A stretch of 64,000 nucleotides of DNA, taken from positions 787,277-851,276 of the forward strand of contig NW_025064886.1 in NCBI RefSeq assembly GCF_019112545.1, read 5' to 3'. Position 1 is the stretch's first letter; every line of letters starts with the position of its first letter. The notes under the pieces are model-generated. The model did no database searches. It worked only from the letters and a program-made list of their open reading frames with translations, and had not been told where the DNA came from. Both the position numbers and the translations under genes were made by a program. Below are positions 44,239 through 56,574 of the stretch, one piece after another. This DNA is from Guyanagaster necrorhizus. Taxonomy: Eukaryota > Basidiomycota > Agaricomycetes > Agaricales > Physalacriaceae.

Positions 44239-46327
44239 TACAAAAAGAAAGTGAAATGAGGATTCTTATCCCCAAGCTGAGGCTCATTTGGTGCTCCAGC
44301 AACTATGGCTGCGGCTTTCTTCTTGTTAGCTAAATGAAGATAGAGCATCTGTAGATGGTATTAGCAAGTAACAAGCAGACAGAAAGAAGAAAAATACCAT
44401 AAGACTAGTAAGTATCATGCTCACAGCCGTCAACCCAATGCAGATGTAGTACGAGCGGTGGTAATATGGTTCCAAGCGTGAATCAAATATTTCGCCAATA
44501 GCTGCCCCTGCAGAGCTACAAGAGTGTGAACGAGAAGAGCGAAGAACAACATTATTTAGGCTTACTTCCCAACAAATTGCATCAAGCCGACGCCCGCAGC
44601 GCGCTTGTAATGGGGACCATAGTTGTTTTGGGTCTGTAGTCAACATCAGAAACAATGCAAATAAATATGTTGTGTACATACCCATCCAACATTCAACGCG
44701 GTAGGTACATATAGACCTAACGCAACAACAAAAACGCCAAAATACCGAGCGCCAATGGTCTTGGTAGACGTGAGGATGATATAACCGATTATCTGAACAA
44801 GGAAATTCGCCATGATGAATGGTCCACGTAATAGAGTACGATCGGATAGTTTGGCTTGGATGATAAAGGACAGGGCGCCAACCGCATACACGGGGATAGT
44901 AAGGAGTTGAGCTTTGTAAGAGCTGTAGCCCATATCGCTAATAAGGATAGGCCTAGTAAGAAATGATGAATGAAATAACAGATAAAAGCAAGTAAATCGG
45001 AAATAGTTACATGAATGTCGAAATGGCGTAGAGAGTGACATCGGCACCGAATTGGATGGTACCGTGAACCCAAGTCCTCCAGTCCAAAGGTGCAAGCATT
45101 ACTTGTTTAATATCAAACTTCTCGTCTGGGTCGTAGTGGGTCTTGTTGTTGTCATAACGAACGGCGCACAAATCTTTCTCATGGTCGGACAGGAACCAAG
45201 CTTGATCAATGCGGTTTGGAATCCAGAAGTACGCGATGGGACCCAGGCTCATCGTAATGAGCCCTTCAACAATGTATAGCCATTGCCATCCGGTCACAGA
45301 GGAGGTTTCGATGTGAGTCAATCCGTAAGCCAAAAGTCCACCTAGCGGGACAGAAATCAGACTAGAAAGTTGACGGGCATGTACACGGAACTCACCAAAT
45401 CCACCCGAAATGGCGGAACAGGTGAACATGTACGCAAGACGCATGCCTAGTTCCTCCCGTCGGTATGTCATTGTAAGGTAGGTGACGATACATGGGAAAG
45501 TTCCTAGCACGACGTCATCGTACTGAGCGTGTTACTACATGTCAAAGCTTACCTGCTTCTGCCCATCCGAGCAAGACGCGAATCGCAATAAGAGGTCCAT
45601 AGGAACCAGAGAAAGGTGTGGCAATGGTAAGTGCGGCAAAAATGACAGTAGAAACAGATAAAACCATCTTGGGTGTCAACAACTTCAACAGGACCGCATC
45701 TATCAAAATTCGGGTGTGAGTAACATTTCAAGAGAATAGCTTAACAGCTTACAGAATGGTTCGAATACGACGTATGTCCTAAATTAGAGGTGTAAATTCA
45801 AGAAAGCAAAAAAAAAAACTACAATACTGACGCGTACTGAAAGGAAGGATCAGGACACCGCAACAACGTAAGAAATAAATCCCACTTACTACCACTGAGA
45901 CTGCGGCACCATATTCGTTTCCTACAAGGCCAAGATCAGTGGCCATACCGGCAACTTTGGCATTGCCGATACTGTAGTGTTATGAGTGTCATGGGAACCG
46001 GGCAGCGAAAAGAAGCCATCACTTTCCACGATCCAAAAAACAGACAAAATACAAAGCACCCAGCATCGGGATCAAGAACGAGTCGATCTTTGGTTAAACG
46101 TCAGTCAGTTGACTTTGAAACGGAGCAAACATGAGCAGCTAACCTTTCTCAAGAGTCTGGCTTCTGTTTTGGGCTCAATAGGCGAACTTTGTCTTTCCCC
46201 TTCAAAAGCAGCAACCACGACTCCGACATCCTTCTCAGAAGACTTCTCTGCAGCAGAATACTGCTAGAATGAAGTCAGTATCTTCAGAGAAGATGTGGCA
46301 AGTTGACGTATCACTAACTGAGCTCAT
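44238..46327 (-). CDS. MFS anion:cation symporter family permease (allantoate/Dal5-like)
   Basis: Twelve-helix plasma-membrane transporter for organic anions. Start MSS at 46327 is split from QYSAAEKSSEKDVGVVVAAF by an intron. Later blocks: FPCIVTYLTMTYRREELGMR, SAISGGFG, GWQWLYIVEGLITMSLGPIA, the family-typical domain link DHEKDLCAVRYDNNKTHYDP, VMLAPLDWRTWVHGTIQFGA, TLYAISTFMPILISDMGYSS, QLLTIPVYAVGALSFIIQAK, LNVGWTQNNYGPHYKRAAGV, and tail NKKKAAAIVAGAPNEPQLGD with stop at 44238. About 500 residues and about ten introns. The W-RW-YI-EG and NNxGPHYKRA signatures are of the ACS/Dal5-Tna1 group (allantoate, nicotinate, ureidosuccinate, dipeptides). Divergent from the D-glutamate cyclase gene, suggesting that it imports that pathway's substrate. 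Confidence 0.88.
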
Positions 46328-46662
46328 TGATGATGAAAGTTGACGACAACGAGGTCGGTTGAGCTAACTCAGGGCATTGAAAGTTCATTTATAAAAGGAG
46401 GTAAAGAGTCTGATTGGAAATCTGCAGCGTCTAGGGCCATCCATGGTCGCGGAGACTTTTCAGGACTTGTTATCTCATGCTTCCTCGGAATTATCCCGTA
46501 TCGTCACCTTGTTACCGGATTCGGCAAATTCCTCCTTTAATTCGGCACGCGACGCGGCACGGTGATCATTTGTGTGCGTCTAAGTTTAGGATTAACCTTG
46601 GCCTTTTAATCCATGGATTCCAATTTGAAAGTCTGTTCCTTATCCCAGGGATACCCTTACCT
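46328..46662. promoter_or_regulatory. Bidirectional promoter region, ACS permease / D-glutamate cyclase
   Basis: 335 bases between divergent starts. No clear TATA box. Contains CGGAATTATCCCG near 46485-46500, a possible inverted CGG half-site pair for a zinc-cluster regulator. Inference only. Confidence 0.35.
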
Positions 46663-47578
46663 ATGTCTATCTCTCAGGCTCTAACTCCTCATGATGTTCG
46701 CATCCAATGCAGGACCAAGACCTTCACTGCGCCAAGTACTGCGGGTCTCTGTCCCGGATATTCGCAGGCAAATGTTATAATTTTGCCCAATAAATTTGCT
46801 GCCGACTTTCGGTTGCTCTGTGCACGAAACCCCGTTTCGTCAGTTGCTTCCTTTTTCTTCTGTAATGGAGCTGACTCTTTTCTGTCAGATGCCCTCTCCT
46901 TGGTGAGACGAAACCGGGTAACCCTCAAGTCCCCAAAGCGCTTGCGACAGATAGCGATGTTCGGTCCGACTGCCCTTCCTACAACATTTATCGTGATGGC
47001 GTATTTGTTCAGCAAAAGGAAAGCATAGAGAAAGAGTGGCGCGACGATAGTGTTGCCTTCTTCATTGGCTGTTCTTATTCCTTTGAGGCAGCCCTCGCCA
47101 AGAACGGGCTTACTCCGAGACACGTGCAGCTAGGCCGTGCCGTCCCTATGTACAAGACAAAGTACCGGCTCTGTCCCGCTGGAGGTGACTCCCTTTTACG
47201 ACATATTTACTTGCCACTTACAATTCTGCCGTAGTTTTTGGTGGACACATGGTAGTATCCATGAGGCCATACCGTTTAGCTGATCTCGAGCGTGTCCGTA
47301 ATATTACCCGTCCTTTCGTCAAAACCCATGGAGAACCTGTCGCCTGGGGTCCGGAGGGCGCCAAATCCCTTGGGATCACTGATCTCGATGGCACAAATCC
47401 CGACTTTGGCGATCCTACCGAGATTCAAGATGGAGAAATAGCTGTTTATTTTGGGTGTGGAGTGACACCTCAGCTGTCAGTTATGGACAGTGGCATCTCC
47501 GGGGAAGTAGTTGGTCACACGCCTGGACGCATGCTGATGCTGGATATCAAAGATGAAGATGTGTGTGTGTCGTTTTAA
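46663..47578 (+). CDS. D-glutamate cyclase (DUF1445 / YcsI family)
   Basis: Converts D-glutamate to 5-oxo-D-proline and water in characterised family members. Exon 1: MSISQALTPHDVRIQCRTKT, then GLCPGYSQANVIILPNKFAA and DFRLLCARNP. After an intron ending at 46890: CPLLGETKPGNPQVPKALAT, SDCPSYNIYRDG, VAFFIGCSYSFEAALAKNGL, TPRHVQLGRAVPMYKTKYRL. After the next intron: GGHMVVSMRPYRLADLERVR, ITRPFVKTHGEPVAWGPEGA, FGCGVTPQLSVMDSG and HTPGRMLMLDIKDED to 47578. The GYxQANL-like, IGCSYSFE and WGCGVTPQ-like blocks are family hallmarks, and all are intact. Length about 265 residues. Immediately upstream of 5-oxoprolinase on the same strand, the expected metabolic partner. Confidence 0.88.
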
Positions 47579-48167
47579 TTTCATGTATTTCTTCTTTCTC
47601 CTTTGAGCCTTTAAATATTTGTAACTGATTCTTGAGTTGACCATATTCGCACTTGAGCCTGGAATAACTATCAATCGCAAGTTGTATACGGAAACGATGG
47701 ACTATGTCGACGAAAGGTCTTTACCGGCCAAATTGAAGTACCAACAATCGTCCCTGAGTGTTGGGTTATTTTCCATCCATGGTTCCAGACGAAGGCAAGT
47801 TGTTAACGGCATAATCAATCAAAGGCTTTTACTTTGGATTTACTTATCTTGGACTTGAAACGCGAGATAGGCAGAATATAAATCAGAGGGCGTTTAACCT
47901 ATGGCAAGTACGGAATTCCGGAATTCTGAAGTATGTGTACTCTGATTCATGATCCCCTAGCCTCGCAGGAGTACCACGGCTCTGCCACGGCGTGGAAGAT
48001 GCCGAGAAACTGGCGCACTCCATCCCGTTTTTCTTCGTACTTGGCAATGTTTTCCGGTTCAAATCCGGATATGCCTTTTGTTTCCGTCCACCTTCCGACT
48101 CTTTGCTAACCTTCGAATATGAATATGATGATGATTCATCTCTCTGTCAGTTCTTATCCTTCCTGTC
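47579..48167. other. Intergenic region before 5-oxoprolinase
   Basis: About 590 bases without a supported gene. Contains a small palindrome GGAATTCCGGAATTC (about 47912-47926) and a tRNA-T-arm-like hairpin (48053-48069) that lacks the rest of a tRNA. Confidence 0.4.
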
Positions 48168-51100
48168 ATGCCAATCGCTCTGGATACCCTTCGCAGCGCT
48201 GCAGGCATCCGTATTGCCATCGACAGAGGTAAGCAAGGAAAACAAAACTCCCTCCTTTACTTATTACTCATAGGTGGCACCTTCTGCGATGTATATGCGA
48301 CCTTTGCCCATCATCCGCCCGTCATCCTTAAGGTTTTATCGGTGGATACGGCCTACCCGGACGCACCTACGGAGGCTATCCGACGTGTCCTGGAGATTGG
48401 TTATGGCACCAATATACCAAGGGGGGAGCTTCTTGATTTGTCGGGTGTAGAGGTCATAAGGATGGGGACGACAGTCGCGACAAAGTGAGTATATACGCAT
48501 TTTCCGGGGGATCTTGTGTTAATTATTGCTCAGTGGTATCCTATCTTCTATCTACCTCCCCTCATTGTTGCTCATCATCTCGCTATAGCTTTACTCGAAC
48601 GCAAGGGAGAGAAGACTGCTTTCCTTGTCTCGGAAGGCTTTCGGGACCTTCTGCACATTGGCAATCAAAGCCGCCCAGATTTGTTCGATCTCGCAGCCAA
48701 ACGGCCTGGGATGCTGTACGAGAAAGTCGTTGAAGTCAAAGAGAGAGTCTTGCTCGCCGACGCGTACCAACTGGAAGGACTTCCAATCGTCTTAGGCACA
48801 AGCGGAGAAAAGATTCAGGTTGAACATGTCCCCGGTAGAGCTTTTTGATCCGTCAGTCTTAAATGATGACCGACGTTCTTAACAGACGCCGGCGAATGCC
48901 GTAAACACCTCAAGAGCCTCTACGATGACGGTTTTCGCTCCCTGGCCATCTCTTTCCTTCACTCTTACACGTATCCTAAGCATGAGCTTCTGGTCGCTGA
49001 CATTGCCAGAGAGGTTGGGTTTACGCACGTATCTCTATCATCCCAGCTGTCGCCAATGATTCGTATCGTTTCTCGTGCGAACTCGGCAACGGCAGACGCC
49101 TATCTCACGCCAGAGCTTCAAAAATATCTGCAAGGGTACACGTCTGCTGACCATGTTTAACTTCAACAGGCCTGACTGATTTTTGTGTTTTAGTTTCCAA
49201 AAGAGTTTCAAGAATCTTCGACCTAGGATGCTTCAATTTATGCAGAGCGACGGAGGACGTGAGTGTGCCTTTCATAGGTTCCTGACAGATGTTAATTCCA
49301 TTTCCTAGTGGTCAATGCAGAGTCATTCTCTGGATTACGCGCAATTCTCAGCGGTCCTGCCGGTGGGGTCGTTGGTATCGCAAAGACCTGTTGGGATGAG
49401 AAACTGAAAGTACCGTTGATCGGGTTTGACATGGGTGGTCAGTCAAACTGATTTTTCATTCATTCTTGATTATACCTAATATGTCATATGACAGGTACGT
49501 CCACGGATGTGTCACGTTTCGATGGGAGGTTTGAGTACCTTATGGAGTCGACAACGGCTGGCGTTACCATCCAAAGTCCACAACTCGATATCAACACTGT
49601 GGCTGCTGGTGGAGGAGTGAGTAAATCTAAATCTGTCACTTGGGAGTCATCACTCTTACCAGGCCGTGTTATTCATTAGTCACTTCTCCTTTGGCAGAAC
49701 GGGCTCTTGAAAGTGGGTCCCCGGTCCGCCGGTGCCTCTCCCGGCCCCGCGTGTTATCGCAAGGGAGGCCCACTCACCACAACGGATGCGAATGTATTTT
49801 TAGGTCGACTTCTTCCGGCTCATTTTCCCAAGATATTCGGACTGAATGAAAATCAGCCCCTTGATGCTGATGTTGTCCGGGAGATGTTCGCCACCCTCGC
49901 CAAACAAATCTCAAAGGAAACCGGAGTAGAGAAAACTCCAGAAGAGATTGCTCTTGGGTTTCTGACAGTTGCAACGGAAGCCATGTGTCTGCCTATTCGA
50001 GCTATCAGCGAAGCGAGAGGGTATGATCCATCTAGCCATCACTTAGCGGTATTTGGCGGTGCGGGAGGGCAGTCAGCTTGCGATGTTGCTGCGGCGCTGG
50101 ATATGAGCCGCATTCTCATCCACAAGTCGTCAGCTATCCTTTCTGCGTTTGGACTGGCGAAAGCCGAGTTAGTGGATGAGAGTCAAGAATCATTTTCTAT
50201 CATTGCTGATGATTCGAGTGCCGATCTTCTGCGCTCCCGTCTAGCTGTACTTCGAGTCAGATCCGAAGGGCGCTTGATTGCGCAAGGGTTCACCAAGTCC
50301 CAGCTTTCATCCACGTCGTACTTGAATATGGTTCGCGTTTTATTTTCTATCGAGTTGCTGCATACTAAATCTGGAAATAGCGCTATGATGGTTCCGATGC
50401 CACCCTGATGATCACCGTGGACCCGTCCAACGACTTTGTCCAAGTATTTAAGGACAAGCATCAGCAAGAATTTGGGTTTTCTCTTGAGGGACGGAGTGTT
50501 TGGGTCGATGATCTTCGGGTACGCGTCAGTGGCGTCCAAGACGACGGTCGCGATGCGTCGCGCGGGACTCTGTCTGAGCAAATCACCCACTTAAAGTTGG
50601 CACCTCTCACTCCAACGCCGTTCGAGAAGTCGAAGGTGTACTTTGGGTCAACTGGCTGGACAGACGCTGGCGTCTATAAGCTCGACCAAATAATGCCTGG
50701 TTCGGTTATCAAAGGGCCGGCGATAATCATTGACGCCACACAGACGATAGTCGCTACGCCAAACGCAGTTGCTATGGTGCTGGATGATCACATCGTGGTG
50801 GATATCGGCCCTATAAATGTCGATTCGAAAAGCAAGACGGATGATCCGCTGAGAATTGATCCTATTCGCTTATCAGTATTTGGGCATCGATTTATGTCAA
50901 TAGCGGAGCAGATGGGAAGGACGTTACAGAAGACAAGCGTCAGCGTGAATATCAAGGAGAGGTGAGTACGTGAGTTCTGCTGACCGGTGTCACTTCATTC
51001 CTTCTTGTAGACTTGATTTTTCGTGTGCGCTCTTTGACCCTGATGGGAGGCTGGTAGCTAATGCACCTCATGTACCGTAGGCCTTCGACTTCATGGTTTA

Positions 51101-52779
51101 TCACACACAGTTATTGACTTGTCATCAGAGCTATGCTGGGTAGCATGCAATTTGCAGTTCGCTGGCAGCACGAACACTGGAAGGGAAGACTTCATGACGG
51201 TGATGTTATTCTTAGCAACTCAGCTGTCAGTGGTGGGGTGCATCTTCCTGATATTACAATCGTTACCCCCGTATTCGACGATAGCGGAAGAGAAATCATT
51301 TTCTATGTTGCTTCTCGAGGACACCATGCTGATGTTGGAGGGCAAACTCCAGGTTCCATGCCGCCGTTCTCGAAGATGATATACGATGAGGGAGCATCCA
51401 TTCTAACGTTCAAGGTCATCAGCGCGGGGAAGTATAACGAAGATGAGCTTATACAGCTCCTGGTGGAGGAGCCATTGAAGTATCCAGGTGGGAAAGGGAC
51501 ACGGACGCTGAAGGACAACTTGAGCGATATCAACGCCCAGATCGCTGCGACTGTGAGCACTTGTCTATTCTACCTCTCGAATTGCGGGGCTGACTTTCCT
51601 TGTTTAGTATAAGGGCGTTGGTCTGGTGAAGAACCTGGTGTCAAAGTATACGTTACCGGTGGTACAGATGTATATGTATGCGATTCAGGAGACAGCTGAA
51701 GAAGCCGTTCGGCAACTTTTGCGAAAGTTCAGCAAGAAGCACAGCGGTAAAGCGCTGGTTGCTCTTGATCGCATGGATGATGGATCACCCATAGCACTGC
51801 GAATTGACATCGATAGGGAGAGTGGCTCAGCGACTTTTGACTTCACGGGCACCGGTCCGGAGGTGTATGGGAATTGGAACGCGCCGAGAGCGATAGTGAA
51901 TTCGTCAATCATTTACGCGTTGCGATGTTTGTTGGAGAGTGATATTCCGTTGAACCAGGGTGAGTCGTTCTTTGAGTTTGATGTCACAGAAGTGTGTTGA
52001 TGATGCAGGGTGTATGACCCCAATCAATGTGATCATACCAGATGGATGTTTCCTGAAACCAAGCGCAGACGCCGCGGTTTGTGCGGGAAATGTACTCACT
52101 AGTCAACGTATTACTACTTTCCTCTTTACATAGGTGTTTCCGTCCTGATATTGTCTCTCTTCTTAGGACTTACTGACGTCGTACTCCGGGCCTTCGAAGC
52201 ATGCGCAGCCTCGCAAGGCTGCATGAACAATCTTACCTTTGGATACGACGAAGAAGTTACGGCCTCTGGAGAGAAGAAGTCGTTTGGTTTCTATGAGACG
52301 ATAGCGGGTGGCGGTGGTGCGGGTCCAGGATGGCACGGGACTTCTGGTGTTCACACGTCAGTGAAGTATGTTATGCGATTACCCAAAGCTGACCCTTCTC
52401 CAGACATATGACAAACACACGAATCACTGATCCTGAAATTATGGAGCGGAGATACCCCGTCATCCTTCGACAATTCTCCTTGCGCCCCGACTCAGGTGGA
52501 AAGGGCCAATATCGTGGCGGGGATGGTGTTGTACGAGATATTGAATTCCGTCGCCCCGTACAGTGCAGTATCTTGAGTGAGCGGAGGGTTTATCATCCCT
52601 ATGGATTAATGGGAGGTGGCCCGGGTGAGCTGGGAGTAAATCTGTGGATATCGAAGGATGCTCAGGGGAGGGAGAGGACCCTATCTATCGGCGGTAAGAA
52701 CACAGTCCCAATGGCCAAAGGAGATCGCATAGTTATTATGACTCCCGGCGGGGGCGGGTATGGAACGTCAGATGTATAA
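48168..52779 (+). CDS. 5-oxoprolinase (ATP-dependent), fused hydantoinase A/B type
   Basis: Cleaves 5-oxoproline to glutamate with ATP. Start [13 protein letters not shown], then IRIAIDRG, intron, [10 protein letters not shown] (the N-terminal phosphate-binding GGTFTD-like motif). Then MGTTVATK, intron, [128 protein letters not shown]. Hydantoinase B half: [92 protein letters not shown] and the Gly-rich [13 protein letters not shown] end at 52779. About 15 exons and 1270-1290 residues, as expected. One local oddity: [15 protein letters not shown] where relatives usually have NHPxxGGxHLPDIT. The neighbouring D-glutamate cyclase supports 5-oxoproline as substrate; N-methylhydantoin-type substrates remain possible for this superfamily. 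Confidence 0.93.
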
Positions 52780-54781
52780 GTTTGGGCATTTCCCACAGAA
52801 TGGAAGATGAAGGAGCGGACAAACATAATACCAGCACGACGTGTATGGTTGATAAACCCTTCTGGGCCGTTGCAACCAGTGCAAACTTTGTTCATAGCGG
52901 TGCATTCTTACTTCAACAGCTGCGCTATTATCTTTCTGTCACATAACACCATGGAACGCTACGGCCACGCACTTGAACCAGGAGAGGCGGCTCTTGTTCT
53001 CCATCAATCATCTTGGACTCGAAATATTGGATAACAACTCAATCTAGGATCCTACCGTTTGTCTGATTGTTTTCTCTCTAGAGGACAATGCATCAATCGT
53101 TTCGAAGACGATTCAAGTGATCATCCAGCAATTCTAGCACCGGCACAGAGCTTCTCTTTGAGCGGTCCAAATAAGGAAGTAGTTGTACTCCCGTCTATAA
53201 AGTTGAAAGTTCACTTTCTTCCATACTCCAGAACCATTTTCTTCCTTCCCGTTAAGTCTTGTGGCCAGTAGCTCTGACAGACTGCACCGACCATGTGTCC
53301 ACATCTCATATCTATCTCCTCCAGCCTTCGTTCCGGATAGCCGGATTGAAAGTATATCGGAGTCAACAAGTGATGTCCTATCTGAAGCAGGTATGTGATC
53401 CTATCCTATTCGCGCTGAACGTGAGAGTCGAATTTACTGATGTTGGCCTCTACTTACAGGTACACCAACATCCGGTTCCCAGTCTAGCCGATCACCTGGT
53501 CTGTTACCACGCGTACAGTCACCATGTACTCTGGAGCTAATTGACGAATTGGCCGACATCATGAACGAACTAGGTTCGTGTCTAGAGATAGCCAAACGCT
53601 ATCCCTATCCCCGTCTCTGAGCTTTACTAGTCGATCATCCGAAAACAGTCTTAGTTCAATCGGATACAAAACTATGTTAACCCAACTCCGGGATGCCTTA
53701 CGTCCACTCATTAGCCTGCTCATTAACGGTCATCGGTGCCGGGATTGCGAAGTGGCACTGCTCAAGCCGGGCTGCATTACTTTCACTGGTAGTGCGCCTC
53801 CCTACTTGCAGGAACTACGGAGCTCCTACTCTAAAGCTACGTTTGGATTGTTGTTCTTCATCTAAAGAAGGCTTTAGGAACGTATCTTTGGGATGGATGT
53901 TGTTCCTGCATACTGTTTTCGACCTTGGCGTTGTATTTTGCAAAGCGCTGGGAACTTGCGGACGATTATGTCCATCAAGGCGCTTCTTTTGCGACTTTGT
54001 TGTTCCTTATCAATCAGCTTGGGCTCGAAATATTGGAGTCACCCTCTTGAACGAAGAGTTGCTGGTTGCGAGGGCTTTCGATGGATGTGATCATCAAGCA
54101 ATCTCAACGATGACCTTGTTTGTCAAGCTAACTATCACGTCGACTTTTTGTAAATGGCTTCTCGTTCCACAACCTGTACGTCTAATGTTCATCGTTTGTG
54201 ACCAAGAACTGTTATGGTAATGAACGACATTAGTATTTGATAAATTCAAAAAAAGGAGTCTCCAAGTCGAGCAAAAGACCGTCTTCGGCACAAGGTCTGT
54301 CGAAGTTTTTGGAAATGAACTGTCGAGCCGTCTTTTACTCGTATGCCAACTAGCCCTGACGTCGGGTCAATCGCTCCTCATCAGGATTCAAGACTACTTC
54401 AAAATCAAGATACTGAGAGACAACACAATTACGAGGACGTTCTAGATGTTGGACGTTCACTGCCACCTCAGAACGAACCCGGAGTAACCTTGACAAGCCC
54501 AGAGGGCTGCTGTACACAAGATCAACTTCAAACGAGATGCATTGAAAATTCATACTAATTTTAAGATTCTCTCAGGTATTATTCCTCCTGCATCAGCATC
54601 CCAGCCGACAAATCAAAGGTCTGGCATGAGCAGAGTCTTCCCGACCAACATGTTTCCCCGCCGGCCTCACATGAGCCGCACTAGTAGGCTTTCGAGCGAT
54701 CCCCGTGTCCGGCGCGAGCATTCGCCCGCGCTTCACTCTTCTTTCGGCCCAGATCTGCCCTCGTCAGAGTAAAGTGACGTC
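52780..54781. other. Degenerate region with two related sequence islands
   Basis: About 2 kb with no intact gene. Two islands share ATCAATCA(T/G)CTTGG(A/G)CTCG followed by AAATATTGG (53003-53030 and 54009-54036), then GTGATCATC(C/A)AGCAAT about 80-115 bases later (53117 and 54087). Translated, both islands contain an LF-x-IN-(H/Q)LGLEIL pattern that faintly recalls TPR helices of mushroom TPR proteins. Most likely remnants of a decayed repeat-protein gene; family identity is a guess. Confidence 0.35.
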
Positions 54782-55405
54782 GTGTCCTTTCTACCCTTCT
54801 CAACCCCTCACTTCATTGATGGAAACAGGAATCCAGGTTGGCTCTGCGAAAGAGCACCTCCACAACCAGACATGGTGTCAACGCCTTCGTCCTCTAAATC
54901 TCCAACTTCCTCCAAACTGACATCTTCATCTTCCCGAACAACGCCTCTGTCCTTATCCGAGAAGCGTTCTTTCAGCAGAGGGATACCGTCAGTACGTTCC
55001 ACATCGAGCTCTAGCAGCAACCCTTCCATAGCTTTGGTCGGGTATTGCGATCAGCTCGACCTCTTTCGACACCAAATCGACTCCCATAGAGAAATGGTTA
55101 CTGAATCGCACAAATGTACATCCTATCGGTCATCGCTAATGAAACCTCATCGCCTTCCGATTTCTGCCCAAGCGCCGTACATGTCAGAGGCCCAGGCTGA
55201 TCCTAAATCATTGGGATATGTTTTAGCAGCATGTGCTGTCTGCTTACGTGCGTATTGCGAGGGGTGTGAAAAGAAAATCAAAGAGCCTAGGGAAGGGGAT
55301 ACGTGGTTCAGCACCGCCCTCAATTGCTGCGAGAAGGTTAGAGTAAGAGGACTTATCAACGTTCTCAGTGATCTGGACGTTGAAGTTGAGGGAGCTCCTG
55401 GATAA
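54782..55405 (+). CDS. Hypothetical Ser-rich protein (uncertain)
   Basis: Open frame of 207 codons, uninterrupted. The first half is very rich in Ser, Thr and Pro (SKSPTSSKLTSSSSRTTPLS). The second half is more protein-like, with a Cys-containing helix (LGYVLAACAVCLRAYCEGCE) and VRVRGLINVLSDLDVEVEG. No family recognised. A competing 177-codon frame lies antisense over its 3' part. It may be the last exon of a longer gene, a decayed gene, or non-coding; the degenerate region immediately upstream weakens the case. Confidence 0.3.
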   Translation: MSFLPFSTPHFIDGNRNPGWLCERAPPQPDMVSTPSSSKSPTSSKLTSSSSRTTPLSLSEKRSFSRGIPSVRSTSSSSSNPSIALVGYCDQLDLFRHQIDSHREMVTESHKCTSYRSSLMKPHRLPISAQAPYMSEAQADPKSLGYVLAACAVCLRAYCEGCEKKIKEPREGDTWFSTALNCCEKVRVRGLINVLSDLDVEVEGAPG

Positions 55406-55633
55406 ATACCTTTCTCGGCAGGCACTCTGTTGCAACTCATCAACCACCATTTTATTCGCAGGTCAAGTGTCGGAGGCACTTGTGAAATGGGGCTGCAGAT
55501 GAGCGAGATACTTGTTTGTGGCATATGTACAGAATATTTCGCCGTATTCTTACCGGTAAAAGTTGATGAAATATGTAGCAGAAGACAGCCCTGTGAGGTG
55601 CACAGCCACCTAACCTTGTGATTTGGTACCACT

Positions 55634-56574
55634 ATGGCTGAGCAGGCTGAACTTGCGTTCGTGACAACATTTCTAAACACGATAACATCGCAGCCCGTCG
55701 CGTACCCTGATGACTACCACCAGCCGCCTGAGAACTCGTTGAAGAAGGTGCCTGTGCTACAGGTAGGAGCTATGCTGGTCGTCGTTCTGTACTGAAGAGC
55801 CTGAATATAGGTACCGCTGCCTGCACTGCCCCAGCGGAAACAAGAAGAGGCAGGATCGTCATCATCGGGTGAGAGCGTCATTTATTAGGAGCCAGCCATT
55901 GTCTGATTACATATAAAGCGATTACCCTCACCTTCAAATCGCTCAAACCCGCTTCATCGACAACCCTCAGAGTATTTCCCTCTGATACCGTTCTTTCTAT
56001 CAAATCCCAGCTCTCTCCAGCAAATCCAGCTGCTGTTCGTCTCCTGCTCAAAGGCAAGGCCCTCGCTGACAATAAGCTCCTGCTCGAGTACCCTGTTCAC
56101 GACGGCGACGTTGTCAATCTCATTCTCAAAGACACTCCCCCTGTAATTGCTGCACCCACTCCAATGAAGCCAGCACCTATCACCATCGCCACCCCCGCTG
56201 CACCCTCTCGTCATACCCGTATCCCATCCGTCGTGCTCTCGCCTTCTCCATCTCCATCGGCGGAAAGGCCTGCCGACATCTCCCTTTCCCTCGATACCAA
56301 CCCCCCTTCACCCACACGTCCTTCTACCTCTACATATCACCACACGCTTGCCAAACCAGAGATGTGGGACCGGCTGTATTCCTTCCTGAGGTAAGGGCCT
56401 ATCGTTGTTCACCCACCATGTTTACTGAGGTCTTGCAGATCAGAATTCACCACAGATTCGGATGCCCAACAGGCTTTCGAAGACTTTCTGCGCGCAGGCA
56501 AGACGGCTCTCACTGCCAACGAGGTCGCGCGCATTAGAGATCATGTTGGTGTCGTAGGAATGGCGGGGACGTAG
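55634..56574 (+). CDS. Ubiquitin-like domain protein, Get5/Ubl4-like
   Basis: Likely part of the GET pathway that hands tail-anchored proteins to the ER. Start MAEQAELAFVTTFLNTITSQ resembles the N-terminal Get4-binding region. Introns at about 55760-55810 and 55869-55917 are followed by the ubiquitin-like fold: ITLTFKSLKPASSTTLRVFP, SDTVLSIKSQLSPANPAAVR, LLLKGKALADNKLLLEYPVH, DGDVVNLILK (about 55918-56135). A Pro/Ser linker leads to a helical C-terminus (EMWDRLYSFLRSEFTTDSDA, then FEDFLRAGKTALTANEVARI), with the stop at 56574. Domain order and a length of about 270 residues fit fungal Get5, though the linker is long and the C-terminal homodimer motif is not obvious. Confidence 0.75.

Noticed and set aside
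48053..48069. Hairpin TCCGGTTCAAATCCGGA resembling a tRNA T-arm and B-box
   Set aside because: No complementary acceptor strand, A-box or anticodon arm is found at the right distance upstream.
55147..55680. 177-codon open frame on the minus strand
   Set aside because: Composition is Ser/Thr/Cys-rich without a domain, and it overlaps the 3' part of a plus-strand frame and the start of the Get5-like gene.
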